A DNA stretch of 64,000 nucleotides, taken from contig CANRFF010000004.1 of NCBI GenBank assembly GCA_947629825.1, forward strand, positions 99,781 through 163,780, read 5' to 3'. The translations under genes and the position numbers were made by a program. This stretch comes from an uncultured Anaeroplasmataceae bacterium (lineage in GTDB: Bacteria > Bacillota_I > Bacilli_A > Acholeplasmatales > Anaeroplasmataceae). The notes beneath the pieces are model-generated. The model was not told the origin of the DNA, did not search any database, and saw only the letters and a program-made list of their open reading frames with translations. This document shows positions 9,161 to 16,619 of the stretch, in pieces (within the stretch, counting starts at the first letter, position 1; each line of letters starts with the position of its first letter).

Positions 9161-9733
9161 TTACTCTGTTAAGATGTTTTTATTTGTACCTTGTTTAGCA
9201 ATCCACTCTAAACACTTTTGTTCTAATAATGTGAAGTCTACTGTTGCATTTAAGTATCCAGGCACTATTTTTTCTTTCCAATAATTTTTATTGGTTTCAT
9301 TAAGTTTTTGACTATATACCAAATTTGCACTTGTATTTATTTCTTTTTTTATTAACGATATGGCTGCTAATTGTTTTTTTAACAAACGAATATATTTTTT
9401 TTCGTTCTCGGTTTTATTAGAAAAAGATAAGTCTATAGGCTCAATTTCTGATTTTGGGGCCGGAATCATATTATTTAAAAGCAATTTCCCAACAAATTCA
9501 TTTTTAAAATTTAATCGTTTAATGGCAAGAGTTGACTTTCTGGGGTTACCATTAATATAGTCCTTTTGATCTGGAGAAGACAAAGGAATAAAGTAAGGCA
9601 TATTAGAATTGTTTATGACAATGCCCAAATGTGGCCTTTGAAAGGTTCTATCCTTCTTATGGCTAGACAAAACTTTGCTGTCATTATCGGCCAAAAAAGA
9701 TATATATTCATCTGTTATTTTATATAAAATCAT
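9161..9733 (-). CDS. toxN: ToxN/AbiQ-family endoribonuclease toxin (type III toxin-antitoxin)
   Basis: A 190-aa protein opening with ILYKITDEYISFLADNDSKVL and later RPHLGIVINNSNMPYFIPLSSP, the characteristic start of ToxN/AbiQ toxins. These are RNases that cut adenine-rich RNA and are held inactive by a repeated RNA, ToxI. The start is the ATG at 9733, with AAGGGTG about 7 bases upstream; a GTG at 9742 is also in frame. Upstream in the same transcript lie three 40-nt repeats and a terminator hairpin, exactly the promoter-toxI-terminator-toxN plan of known type III systems. The usual roles are phage abortive infection and plasmid stabilisation. The broken RepA_N gene upstream fits arrival on a plasmid or integrative element. 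Confidence 0.92.
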   Translation of the reverse strand: MILYKITDEYISFLADNDSKVLSSHKKDRTFQRPHLGIVINNSNMPYFIPLSSPDQKDYINGNPRKSTLAIKRLNFKNEFVGKLLLNNMIPAPKSEIEPIDLSFSNKTENEKKYIRLLKKQLAAISLIKKEINTSANLVYSQKLNETNKNYWKEKIVPGYLNATVDFTLLEQKCLEWIAKQGTNKNILTE

Positions 9734-9795
9734 TGACATCACCCTTTTCTCGTATTTTAGATAATTATATTATCAGACGCATTTTTTTACAAGGA

Positions 9796-9828
9796 AAAAG
9801 GACATTAAAATAATGTTAATGTCCTTTT
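9796..9828 (-). terminator. Attenuator hairpin between toxI and toxN
   Basis: A perfect 13-bp stem (AAAAGGACATTAA with TTAATGTCCTTTT) and a 7-base loop, followed on the minus strand by a T-run. It lies between the toxI repeats and the toxN ribosome site. In known ToxIN systems a terminator here makes most transcripts stop after toxI, so antitoxin RNA exceeds toxin mRNA. That function is inferred by analogy. Confidence 0.8.
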
Positions 9829-9840
9829 CTATGATTTTTT

Positions 9841-9960
9841 AGGTTCGCCTTTATACGGTAGCGAATCACCGAGATTTTTTAGGTTCGCCTTTATACGGTA
9901 GCGAATCACCGAGATTTTTTAGGTTCGCCTTTATACGGTAGCGAATCACCGAGATTTTAT
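9841..9960 (-). ncRNA. toxI: ToxI antitoxin RNA, three 40-nt tandem repeats
   Basis: Three head-to-tail copies of a 40-nt unit (9841-9880, 9881-9920, 9921-9960). They are identical except at the end of the third, which reads TTTTAT instead of TTTTTT. On the minus strand each unit contains GGTGATTCGCTACC, close to the GGUGAUUUGCUACC core of the Pectobacterium ToxI repeat. Processed ToxI units fold as pseudoknots and form a ring with ToxN. The repeats abut each other without spacers, so this is not a CRISPR array. Confidence 0.9.
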
Positions 9961-9983
9961 GTGGTATTTCTACCTACATTTTT

Positions 9984-10012
9984 ATTATATGCTAAAATTA
10001 AAAATATTACAA
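9984..10012 (-). promoter_or_regulatory. toxI-toxN promoter
   Basis: On the minus strand TTGTAA (10007-10012) and TATAAT (9984-9989) are separated by exactly 17 bp. Transcription would start about 15-20 bases before the first toxI repeat. Confidence 0.75.
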
Positions 10013-10108
10013 TAGTAAATTTACCTTTTATGAAAACCTGTTTAATATAGGCTTCGAGCTCCTCTTTTGTAGAAAAGATTTTTTCAATAGCCTCTATATG
10101 CTCTGGAT

Positions 10109-10715
10109 CTATATTTTTGTAGTAAATAGATAATTAAAATTTTGTTTTACCGTAGAATATAATTTTTTGACGAATTTATGTAATTGTTCAAACACAGTAA
10201 TATCCAATCCTTTCGCAGTCAACTCTTCTCTTAAATTGTGTCTTTCTTCATAAGATGAATCAAACAATAGATTGTCGTTATTTTCGGCTATCTTTTTAGC
10301 TTCTAAAGTATTATTAATATCTGTATTATTTGTGTTAAATTTCTTTACCTCTTGAAGTTCAATTTTTAAACCTCTTGACATTAAATTGTTTTAAATAAAT
10401 CAGCGATGGATTTCCTAACCCTTGTTTTTTCCGCTCTATAAGACCTTTTTCTTTTAATTCTTTTTGAATTTTTGAGATTGTTGCATTAGATGTCCTTAAA
10501 ATTTCATTCATTTCTTCTCTAGTAAAAATTATATAAACATTTCCATCGTTGTCACACCAATCATTGATTCTGGATAAACTCATTCGATCTAAAAATAACC
10601 CATACAATACTTTGGCATCAGTCGAAAAATCCGTTTCGTTATTCTTTTTAATAATCCCATAATCAAATGCCTTTCTGTATTTACGATATTCGTTTGGATG
10701 ATCCATTTTTAACAA
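10109..10715 (-). pseudogene. RepA_N-family replication initiator, frameshifted
   Basis: The first part (10715 to 10359, 118 aa) matches the RepA_N domain of Gram-positive theta plasmids and integrated elements: KVLYGLFLDRMSLS, VYIIFTREEMNEIL, LKEKGLIERKKQGLGNPSLIYLK. It is a winged-helix DNA-binding domain. The frame stops after about 118 aa. Sequence resembling the usual asparagine-rich continuation (ELQEVKKFNTNNTDINNT) resumes in a second frame overlapping by 23 bp (10381 to 10109). The full protein is normally about 250-350 aa, so I read this as one broken gene. The first part alone could still be a small DNA-binding protein. It suggests that a plasmid or conjugative element once carried the neighbouring toxIN. 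Further protein-like sequence (NIDPEHIEAIEKIF) follows in a third frame at 10030-10140. Confidence 0.55.
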
Positions 10716-10723
10716 GTTCTGTG

Positions 10724-10750
10724 AATGAGGGAATCAAAGTCCCTTGCCTT
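10724..10750 (-). repeat. Partial tRNA-Gln copy (anticodon arm), att-like direct repeat
   Basis: A 27-bp segment matches the anticodon arm of tRNA-Gln at 12338-12364 with 25 identities, in the same orientation (plus-strand core TGAGGGARTCAAAGTCCC). Sequence on both sides is unrelated to the tRNA. It is either the second attachment site of an element integrated at tRNA-Gln or the scar of the insertion that brought the ATPase gene at 10769-12112. Confidence 0.65.
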
Positions 10751-10768
10751 TTGAGAAAATTCAAGCCT

Positions 10769-12112
10769 TTAGTACTCTTGTATTAAAAAAGCAAGATAGT
10801 GCGGAATATAAAGAACGTTTTCTTTGAACGCAATATTGCCTTCTCTGATTTTAATGGCACTATCAACGTGATAGCGATCATAATTTTCAAGAATGGTCGT
10901 TAATGCTTTGGCTTTGCTGTTGCTGGCTTTTACTTCAATCAAGGTACATTTCCCTTTAAACCGCGTGACAAAATCAATTTCAAGACCGCTTTCTTTATAA
11001 TAATAATACAGTTTTCTATTCATCTTAGAAAAAACATCTGCTATGATGTTTTCGTATATGGCACCTTTGTAAATCAATAAATTTCCATTTAAAATGTCTG
11101 CGTAAGTTCCATCTTCAAGCATCGCAACAAATAAACCGCTATCTTGCATGTAAACCTTAAAGACGTCCTCTTTTTTATTTCCTTCCAGCGGTAGTTCTGT
11201 CGTTGACAGAGCATAGCAACGACTGATGATGCCGGCATCTTCAAGCCATTCCAAAGCCCTTTTAAAATCTTCATTCTTCTTGTTTGCTTTAATTTTTGAA
11301 AATTGAAATTTTTTATTTTCTTTAGCCAATTGATTGGGTATAGATTTAAACACAGAAAGAATCGTCGCAAGTTCTTTCTTATCAACATACAAAGAATTGT
11401 CTTGTTTTAAGTGTCTGCCGAAATCATCTTGATAAGATTCTAAAATGTTACGTTGCAATTTCAAGACCCTATTCAGATCTCCCGTTTCAATAAATGCCTC
11501 AACCACTTCCGGCATGCCGCCAACACATATATATTTACGAAACAAATCTGACATTCTTGAATGTATTGCCGGTAAAACTTCCCTGCATTCTATAAAACAA
11601 GTTTTCAATTCGTCAATGGTTTTTGTTGAAATGCCGTTGGCCCACATAAACTCTTCAAAATCCATAGGCTTCATATAAATTACGTCTTCATAGCCGACAG
11701 GAATCGCATTATCTCCTTTTTTACTATATCCTTTGATACCAAGTAAAGATCCGGTACAAATAACATCAAATCTGCCGTCTTCATAAAAATACTTTAAAGA
11801 CGATCTTGCATTGGGACAATCCTGCACTTCATCAAAAATAAGAAGTGTTTTGTATGGAACGGCATTAACATCGGGAATATTTGCGGTTATTTGGCTGATT
11901 AAATCGTTAATAACAAAAGATCGATCAAAAATAGAACGCAATTCATGATTTTTTCGAAAATCAAGATAAATAACATTTTCATAGTTTTTTTTAGCAAATT
12001 GTTTGACAATATAAGTCTTGCCAACCTGCCTTAATCCTTTAATCACTAATGGTTTTTTATTCTCGTTTTCTTTCCATTTTAAAAGTTCACTATACATCTT
12101 TCTTTTTAACAT
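10769..12112 (-). CDS. AAA ATPase with DUF4143 (PD-(D/E)xK-like) C-terminus
   Basis: A 447-aa protein with an N-terminal P-loop (GLRQVGKT at 26-33), Walker B LLIFDEVQDCPN, and sensor-like VICTGSLLGI. The C-terminal DUF4143 region carries GLEIDFVTRFKGKCTLIEVKAS, which has the spacing of a PD-(D/E)xK nuclease site (D...E-x-K). These proteins are widespread in bacteria and archaea and lack an established function. A role in mobile or defence DNA is often suspected. It has its own promoter, with TATAAT at 12134-12139 extended by TG and TTGAAT 16 bp upstream, and a ribosome site AAGGGGAG. The gene lies alone between tRNA-Gln and a partial copy of that tRNA. A second, distantly similar ATPase is at 30032-31474. 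Confidence 0.85.
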   Translation of the reverse strand: MLKRKMYSELLKWKENENKKPLVIKGLRQVGKTYIVKQFAKKNYENVIYLDFRKNHELRSIFDRSFVINDLISQITANIPDVNAVPYKTLLIFDEVQDCPNARSSLKYFYEDGRFDVICTGSLLGIKGYSKKGDNAIPVGYEDVIYMKPMDFEEFMWANGISTKTIDELKTCFIECREVLPAIHSRMSDLFRKYICVGGMPEVVEAFIETGDLNRVLKLQRNILESYQDDFGRHLKQDNSLYVDKKELATILSVFKSIPNQLAKENKKFQFSKIKANKKNEDFKRALEWLEDAGIISRCYALSTTELPLEGNKKEDVFKVYMQDSGLFVAMLEDGTYADILNGNLLIYKGAIYENIIADVFSKMNRKLYYYYKESGLEIDFVTRFKGKCTLIEVKASNSKAKALTTILENYDRYHVDSAIKIREGNIAFKENVLYIPHYLAFLIQEY

Positions 12113-12133
12113 AGCGCACTCCCCTTTAACCTT

Positions 12134-12161
12134 ATTATATCAAACAAAGAAAAAAATTCAA
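12134..12161 (-). promoter_or_regulatory. Promoter of the first DUF4143 ATPase gene
   Basis: On the minus strand TTGAAT (12156-12161), 16 bp, then TATAAT (12134-12139) with an upstream TG giving an extended -10. The start codon follows about 20 bases later. Confidence 0.65.
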
Positions 12162-12270
12162 GCGAAAAACACATCTATTTGGCAAATTTTTATAGGGAAT
12201 GTTGCCCGTTTTTGGTAAATTTTCAGACGGAATCAATATATTAAGAATTCTTTGCGCAAACAAAAACAAA

Positions 12271-12293
12271 AGAGGATTCCATATAAATCCTCT
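12271..12293 (-). terminator. Terminator after tRNA-Gln
   Basis: An 8-bp stem (AGAGGATT with AATCCTCT) and a 7-base loop, followed on the minus strand by TTTTGTTTTTG. It lies 15 bp beyond the tRNA 3' end and would end the MBL-nrnA-tRNA transcript. Confidence 0.75.
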
Positions 12294-12308
12294 TGAGTAA
12301 CTATGAAA

Positions 12309-12383
12309 TGGCAGGACTAGCTAGATTCGAACTAGCGCATGAGGGAGTCAAAGTCCCTTGCCTTACCACTTGGCTATAGTCCT
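12309..12383 (-). tRNA. tRNA-Gln (UUG)
   Basis: All arms can be drawn: acceptor AGGACTA/TAGTCCT, D stem GCC/GGC, anticodon stem AGGGA/TCCCT with loop CTTTGAC giving anticodon UUG, T stem GCTAG/CTAGC with loop TTCGAAT, discriminator G and an encoded CCA. It is downstream of nrnA on the same strand. Its anticodon arm is repeated at 10724-10750, so this gene is the likely junction between core chromosome and the accessory region to the left. A small hairpin (GGACTTC...GAAGTCC, 12386-12403) lies between it and nrnA. Confidence 0.97.
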
Positions 12384-12448
12384 ATCTGGACTTCTTTTGA
12401 AGTCCTTATTTATTTTACTTGATTTACTGTTCTTTTTCAAGTCTTTTT

Positions 12449-13399
12449 TTACTTTTCCGTCAGTGACCGAAAATAATCCCGAACCAACAGATCGGCTTTT
12501 TTCACAAAGCCTTCCAGATCTTCCCACCGATCCAATCTTGCACCGGAAGCCTTGGCATGCCCTCCGCCGTGATATTCTTCTGCTAATTTGTTAATCATCG
12601 GCCCTCTCGATCTCAGTCGGATCCGGATTTCATTGTGCGGATATTCCAAAAATATCGCCCATACCGGACACCCCTCAATCGTGGAAATCGTTGAAACCTG
12701 CGATGCCGCCTCTTCATCGGAAACATGAAATTGTTCGATTTCGTTTCTCTTTAAAGTAATATACGCAAATCCGTTTTCCGTTACTTTGAAATTGGAAAGA
12801 ACATATCCTTTCAGTTTTAAATTGTTCATCGTTTCAACCGAAAGTTGATTCTCAATCTCCTGTAAAGAAATCCCCTGTCCCAACAACTTGGCAGCACACA
12901 AAAAGGTTTCCGGACGAACGCTATCGAATTTGAATCTGCCCGTATCGGTATAAATGCCGACATAAAGCGCCGTTGCCGCCTCCAAATTCCATTTCCAACC
13001 GAACTCAAAAGCCATTTGAGTAATGATTTGCGCACAAGCCGGAGATTCTTCGTCGACATACTGCATATCTCCGTAAGAATCCACCACAATATGATGATCG
13101 ATCTTGATGACATAAGCCCCTTGGGAATATCTTTGATCGGACAAGCGGTCTTTGGTCGCACAATCCAGACAAAGAATCAAAGCTCCCGGAAACAAATCGT
13201 CGGAAACCAACGAAGGCGCCCCGATAAATTTAACGCTGTCGCTGGATTCTCCGCTGATATAAATTTCTTTCTTCGGAAAATTTTCTTTTAAAAGTTCGTA
13301 TAATCCGAACTGAGAACCAATACAATCTCCGTCCGGACGAACATGTCCCAAAATAATAATTCTCGAATATTCCTTGATTTTTTCCAATATTTTTTTCAT
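12449..13399 (-). CDS. nrnA: Bifunctional nanoRNase / pAp phosphatase (DHH-DHHA1 family)
   Basis: A 316-aa cytoplasmic enzyme that degrades 2-5 nt RNA (and short DNA) to mononucleotides and, in Bacillus, dephosphorylates 3'-phosphoadenosine 5'-phosphate. DHH-family metal motifs are complete: HVRPDGD (D23, D25), CLDCA (D79) and DHH at 101-103. The C-terminal DHHA1 motif GGGHAKASGAR binds substrate. Length matches NrnA (about 310-320 aa). It starts 12 bp after the MBL-fold gene, with GAGGAG seven bases before ATG, so the two form an operon. Its location next to the nuclease/ABC-transporter locus may be functional, because imported short oligonucleotides need such an enzyme. That link is inference. 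Confidence 0.92.
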   Translation of the reverse strand: MKKILEKIKEYSRIIILGHVRPDGDCIGSQFGLYELLKENFPKKEIYISGESSDSVKFIGAPSLVSDDLFPGALILCLDCATKDRLSDQRYSQGAYVIKIDHHIVVDSYGDMQYVDEESPACAQIITQMAFEFGWKWNLEAATALYVGIYTDTGRFKFDSVRPETFLCAAKLLGQGISLQEIENQLSVETMNNLKLKGYVLSNFKVTENGFAYITLKRNEIEQFHVSDEEAASQVSTISTIEGCPVWAIFLEYPHNEIRIRLRSRGPMINKLAEEYHGGGHAKASGARLDRWEDLEGFVKKADLLVRDYFRSLTEK

Positions 13400-13411
13400 C
13401 GCATATCTCCT

Positions 13412-14686
13412 CTATTCCGAGTTGGGCCAAACTCTTCTTTTTACTTTTGTAACGCCCTTGGTATTTTGATCGTAGAAATCCGTTTTTCCCGCACCGGAAC
13501 TGATATATTTTCCGCTTTTGACATAGATTTCCTCATTGAACCATTTCGTATCTTTCAAAATCGTCGTATCGTGGGTCGCCGAAACATGAATTTCGGTTCC
13601 GTCGCTTGAAATCGTGATATTTCCGTTCATCGATTCCACCTTTTTCGAATTTTGATTATAAATGCTGGTCACATAAACTTTGTCGGTGTATTTGGCAATT
13701 CGGTTGACAAAATCCTGTGTCGGAAAAATAGATTGATAATTTGCCGTATATTCGATGGTTCCGGCACAAGTACAAATACAACAAATCTGCGGTTGAATGA
13801 TTTTCAAAAGACAATCGTTGGAAGAAGTTTTCGATCCGTGATGTCCCGCTTTGAAAAGTTGACATTTCGGCAATGTTTTTTCCTTAGTGGAACCGTTGTA
13901 ATAATCTGCCAGTTTTTCTTCCCCTTTCAGTTCCAAATCCCCCGTAAACAATGCATAAAACGGATTTTCTTTTTGATAGGAAAATAACGTACATACCGAA
14001 TAATTGTTTTCGCTGTCGTCATCGTTGAAATAGTAATAGTTATATAAAATACTCAAAGAAGCATTTTCGCTGATGGCAAATGTCCTTTTTGCCCCGTCGA
14101 CTTCCAGAAAACATTGACTTGCGGTATAATGTTTCGTATGTTTGGAAACCAGATAATCCACTGCCGTTGCATATTCCTTACTGATTGTAGAAGTTGTGTT
14201 CTTTCGGGAAAAATCAATCAGAGTTCCGATTTCATATTGATAAAAAATGCCCGTCCTCGACGTTCCGCTTCCTTCACCGACAAACCCCGCAATATGATCC
14301 TGATGTGCATGCGTGGCAATGACATATTCGAGAACTCCGTCCGTACAATACCGATCGATATAGTTACATAATGTTTTCGCACTGTCTTTTTTAGATCCCG
14401 CATCGATTAAAATATCCACATCGTCCGCTTTGATATAGACGCTGTCGCCGACATTGTCGTTTCCGAGTTCCAGAAAATGAACTTGAAATTCGTCATATAT
14501 CGTATCACTGGTACTGATGGAATCATCAGTATTGGTTAAAAAAGACTGCCCCGTTTTTCCGACAACTTGGTACTGCCAAAAAAAATAGATCCCCAGCCCA
14601 AGCAAACAAATCAAAAAAGCGCATAATATAATGATTCCTAATCGTTTTCTTTTGTGATTATTTTTGTTTTTCGACACATCATTCAC
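13412..14686 (-). CDS. Membrane-anchored MBL-fold hydrolase (ComEC/Rec2 C-terminal-like)
   Basis: A 424-aa protein with a basic N-terminus (KRKR) and one transmembrane segment (about residues 15-38), so the enzyme domain is probably outside the cell. The metallo-beta-lactamase domain has DILIDAGSKKD (91-101), THAHQDH (125-131) and later FTGDLE and KAGHHGS, the pattern of ComEC/Rec2 competence nuclease domains and related standalone hydrolases. Such domains are proposed to cut the non-transported DNA strand. An anchored nuclease or phosphodiesterase is plausible, but the substrate is unknown. It is cotranscribed with nrnA. A TGATACAAT extended -10 lies just upstream. The ribosome site AGGTGA is unusually close to the ATG. 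Confidence 0.8.
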   Translation of the reverse strand: MNDVSKNKNNHKRKRLGIIILCAFLICLLGLGIYFFWQYQVVGKTGQSFLTNTDDSISTSDTIYDEFQVHFLELGNDNVGDSVYIKADDVDILIDAGSKKDSAKTLCNYIDRYCTDGVLEYVIATHAHQDHIAGFVGEGSGTSRTGIFYQYEIGTLIDFSRKNTTSTISKEYATAVDYLVSKHTKHYTASQCFLEVDGAKRTFAISENASLSILYNYYYFNDDDSENNYSVCTLFSYQKENPFYALFTGDLELKGEEKLADYYNGSTKEKTLPKCQLFKAGHHGSKTSSNDCLLKIIQPQICCICTCAGTIEYTANYQSIFPTQDFVNRIAKYTDKVYVTSIYNQNSKKVESMNGNITISSDGTEIHVSATHDTTILKDTKWFNEEIYVKSGKYISSGAGKTDFYDQNTKGVTKVKRRVWPNSE

Positions 14687-14775
14687 CTGATGTTATTGTA
14701 TCATAGTTTTTCATCTTTTTAAATATTTTCTTGATTGTTGTCGGAAATTTGAAAAAAACAGATGAAACAATCAAA

Positions 14776-14814
14776 GAAAAAGCAGATTCGAGTTTTCTCA
14801 AAATCTGCTTTTTT
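14776..14814 (-). terminator. Terminator of the nucleic-acid locus
   Basis: Hairpin with stem AAGCAGATT/AATCTGCTT flanked by A-runs and T-runs, so it can work in both directions. It lies just after the 573-aa lipoprotein gene. Confidence 0.8.
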
Positions 14815-14828
14815 CTTGTTTTTCAAAT

Positions 14829-16550
14829 TTACATAATGTCTTCTGTCGCAATCGTCCAGATATGCGGATTTGGTCCGTCGTACCAGTACATAAATCCGTA
14901 AACCGTAACTTCCGTTCCGACTTGCAAACCTTGAAGTGTTTCCAAAAGTTTACTGTAATCATTGTGGCTATCAAACGCAATGAATTTACCAAAATCGTCA
15001 TATCGTTCCACACAACAGTTGATCGTTACTCCGTTTTCATCGACCAACGTGAAATACAAATCATCGGTCGGTTCATCGCCTTTATATCCAAATGCTTTGC
15101 TTTCAGCAACTTTCGCATTGGCGTCTGTCGTTTTGTATTCTGCGATTTTCATCGTTGCTATAAAAAGATAATTTTGATATCCTTCGTCCACATCAAATGC
15201 AGTAATCGAAGACTCTTCGTCGGCAACATTGATTAAAAGCGGTTGTTCCAATCCGACATAATCCTCTCCCAAAGTTGTCGCCGGTGTGATTGTCGCATCG
15301 GTAATCTCCATTTGTCCTTCGTAAACCGATTTGGTTCCCGTAATCGTATAAACTCCGTTTAAAACAGTTGCGGATATTTCGTTGAATTTTGCTTCCGTAC
15401 ATTCATAGTCATATACATAATACCCGGAGGCGTCGGGATTGACAAAGTACAAATTGGCTTTTCCCTGATACCAAGTGGAAGTCATCAGAAGTATGGAAGT
15501 TACCGTTACTTCGCTTCCGACAGGAACACTCATAAAGTTGGCATATTCTTTTGCCTGTTTGATCAGAGATTCTTCATCCGGTAAAATTTCAATCGATGTG
15601 ATGTGCGCATTTGCGCCGTTATACCAATACATATATCCACGTACACGAACGGTAGCACCCACAACGAAATCTGCGGATAATACGGTTTTATAAACGTCGG
15701 TATCCGTTCCCGTCAGATAACTTTCGATACATGCGGACAATGTTTCGTTTTTGTCGTTTTTCAATTTCAAATACAAGTCGTTGTCCGGTTGATTTCCTTT
15801 AAAACCATACGCCTTGTTGGCAGAAACATGCTCATCGGCACCTGCAGCGGTATATTCAACCACTTCCAGCGTTGCGGTAAAGTAAGCATTCTGTACTTTC
15901 AATAAATCTTCCGTTTTCAATGAGTTGGTTACATCTGTAACATGACGGCGCATTGCCGGAACATTTTCGACTACCGTCGTCAAAGCAGAATCAACATCGG
16001 AAATTTCTTGTTCTCCGGCATATTCCGCTTTCACTCCGTAAAAGCGAACATAAGCACCTACCGTATATTTTTCGTTGTATTCTTTTTCAGTCATCGGCAT
16101 TTCATAAACAAAATACCCTTCTCCGGCATTTCCGGTAGAAACATATAATGTCGCCTTATTGTTCCACCAACTTTGGCGATCCTGAATATATCCTTCAACG
16201 ACTACATTATCTCCCGTGTCGGCAGTCATAAATTGCTGATAAGACATTCCGTCTGTCACGAGTTCCCACTTTGCGTAAAGTGTGGTATCTTTGGCAAAAG
16301 TCTCCGTTGAAAAATCAATCTGACTTCCGCTGTAACTTTCCGTTAAATACCAGCCGTCAAAATCATAAAATGCTTTGGTAGGATCCGCAGGTTTGGAAAT
16401 TTTTCCGTCTTCGCGAGTTGTCATATCGGCCACTTCGCTTCCTCCTTTGGAATCGAAACTAACGGTATACAATGTGGCTTCTTTTTTCCCACAACCAATC
16501 ACCGTGGTTATTGCCAAAACACCCAAAAACAATCCTAATATTTTTTTCAT
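14829..16550 (-). CDS. Lipoprotein with InlB-type repeat and tandem OB-like modules
   Basis: A 573-aa surface lipoprotein (lipobox VIGC, C20). Residues about 27-95 form one InlB B-repeat/Flg_new unit (VSFDSKGGSEV...DGWYL...LYAKWE). The rest is two copies of a pair of beta-rich modules. The first of each pair (YQQFMTADTGDNVVVEGYI... and YANFMSVPVGSEVTVTSIL...) resembles the OB-like domain of extracellular nucleases such as YhcR. The second ends in VTVYGFMYWYDGPNPHI or VRVRGYMYWYNGANAHI. OB folds commonly bind nucleic acids, so it may be an extracellular DNA/RNA receptor. It has its own promoter, although it follows the second transporter set. I could not confirm the fold; a carbohydrate-binding role is the alternative. 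Confidence 0.75.
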   Translation of the reverse strand: MKKILGLFLGVLAITTVIGCGKKEATLYTVSFDSKGGSEVADMTTREDGKISKPADPTKAFYDFDGWYLTESYSGSQIDFSTETFAKDTTLYAKWELVTDGMSYQQFMTADTGDNVVVEGYIQDRQSWWNNKATLYVSTGNAGEGYFVYEMPMTEKEYNEKYTVGAYVRFYGVKAEYAGEQEISDVDSALTTVVENVPAMRRHVTDVTNSLKTEDLLKVQNAYFTATLEVVEYTAAGADEHVSANKAYGFKGNQPDNDLYLKLKNDKNETLSACIESYLTGTDTDVYKTVLSADFVVGATVRVRGYMYWYNGANAHITSIEILPDEESLIKQAKEYANFMSVPVGSEVTVTSILLMTSTWYQGKANLYFVNPDASGYYVYDYECTEAKFNEISATVLNGVYTITGTKSVYEGQMEITDATITPATTLGEDYVGLEQPLLINVADEESSITAFDVDEGYQNYLFIATMKIAEYKTTDANAKVAESKAFGYKGDEPTDDLYFTLVDENGVTINCCVERYDDFGKFIAFDSHNDYSKLLETLQGLQVGTEVTVYGFMYWYDGPNPHIWTIATEDIM

Positions 16551-16588
16551 TTTTTAGTCCTTTCTTCTTTTTGGATTTTTACAATCCT

Positions 16589-16617
16589 ATTATACCAATG
16601 AATCACCGATTCTTCAA
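16589..16617 (-). promoter_or_regulatory. Promoter of the 573-aa lipoprotein gene
   Basis: On the minus strand TTGAAG (16612-16617), 17 bp, TATAAT (16589-16594) with TGG before it (extended -10). The gene can therefore be expressed independently of the transporter genes upstream. Confidence 0.75.
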
Positions 16618-16619
16618 GT

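Noticed and set aside
9841..9960. Three short direct repeats as a CRISPR array
   Set aside because: The 40-nt units abut without spacers, and the core matches ToxI next to a toxN gene.
10769..12112. Treating 10750-12364 as a complete integrative element
   Set aside because: No integrase or recombinase gene lies between the repeats; I report only the repeat pair and the insertion hypothesis.
12386..12403. GGACTTC/GAAGTCC hairpin as the nrnA terminator
   Set aside because: No T-run follows on the minus strand and tRNA-Gln starts at once, so it is more likely a processing or folding feature.
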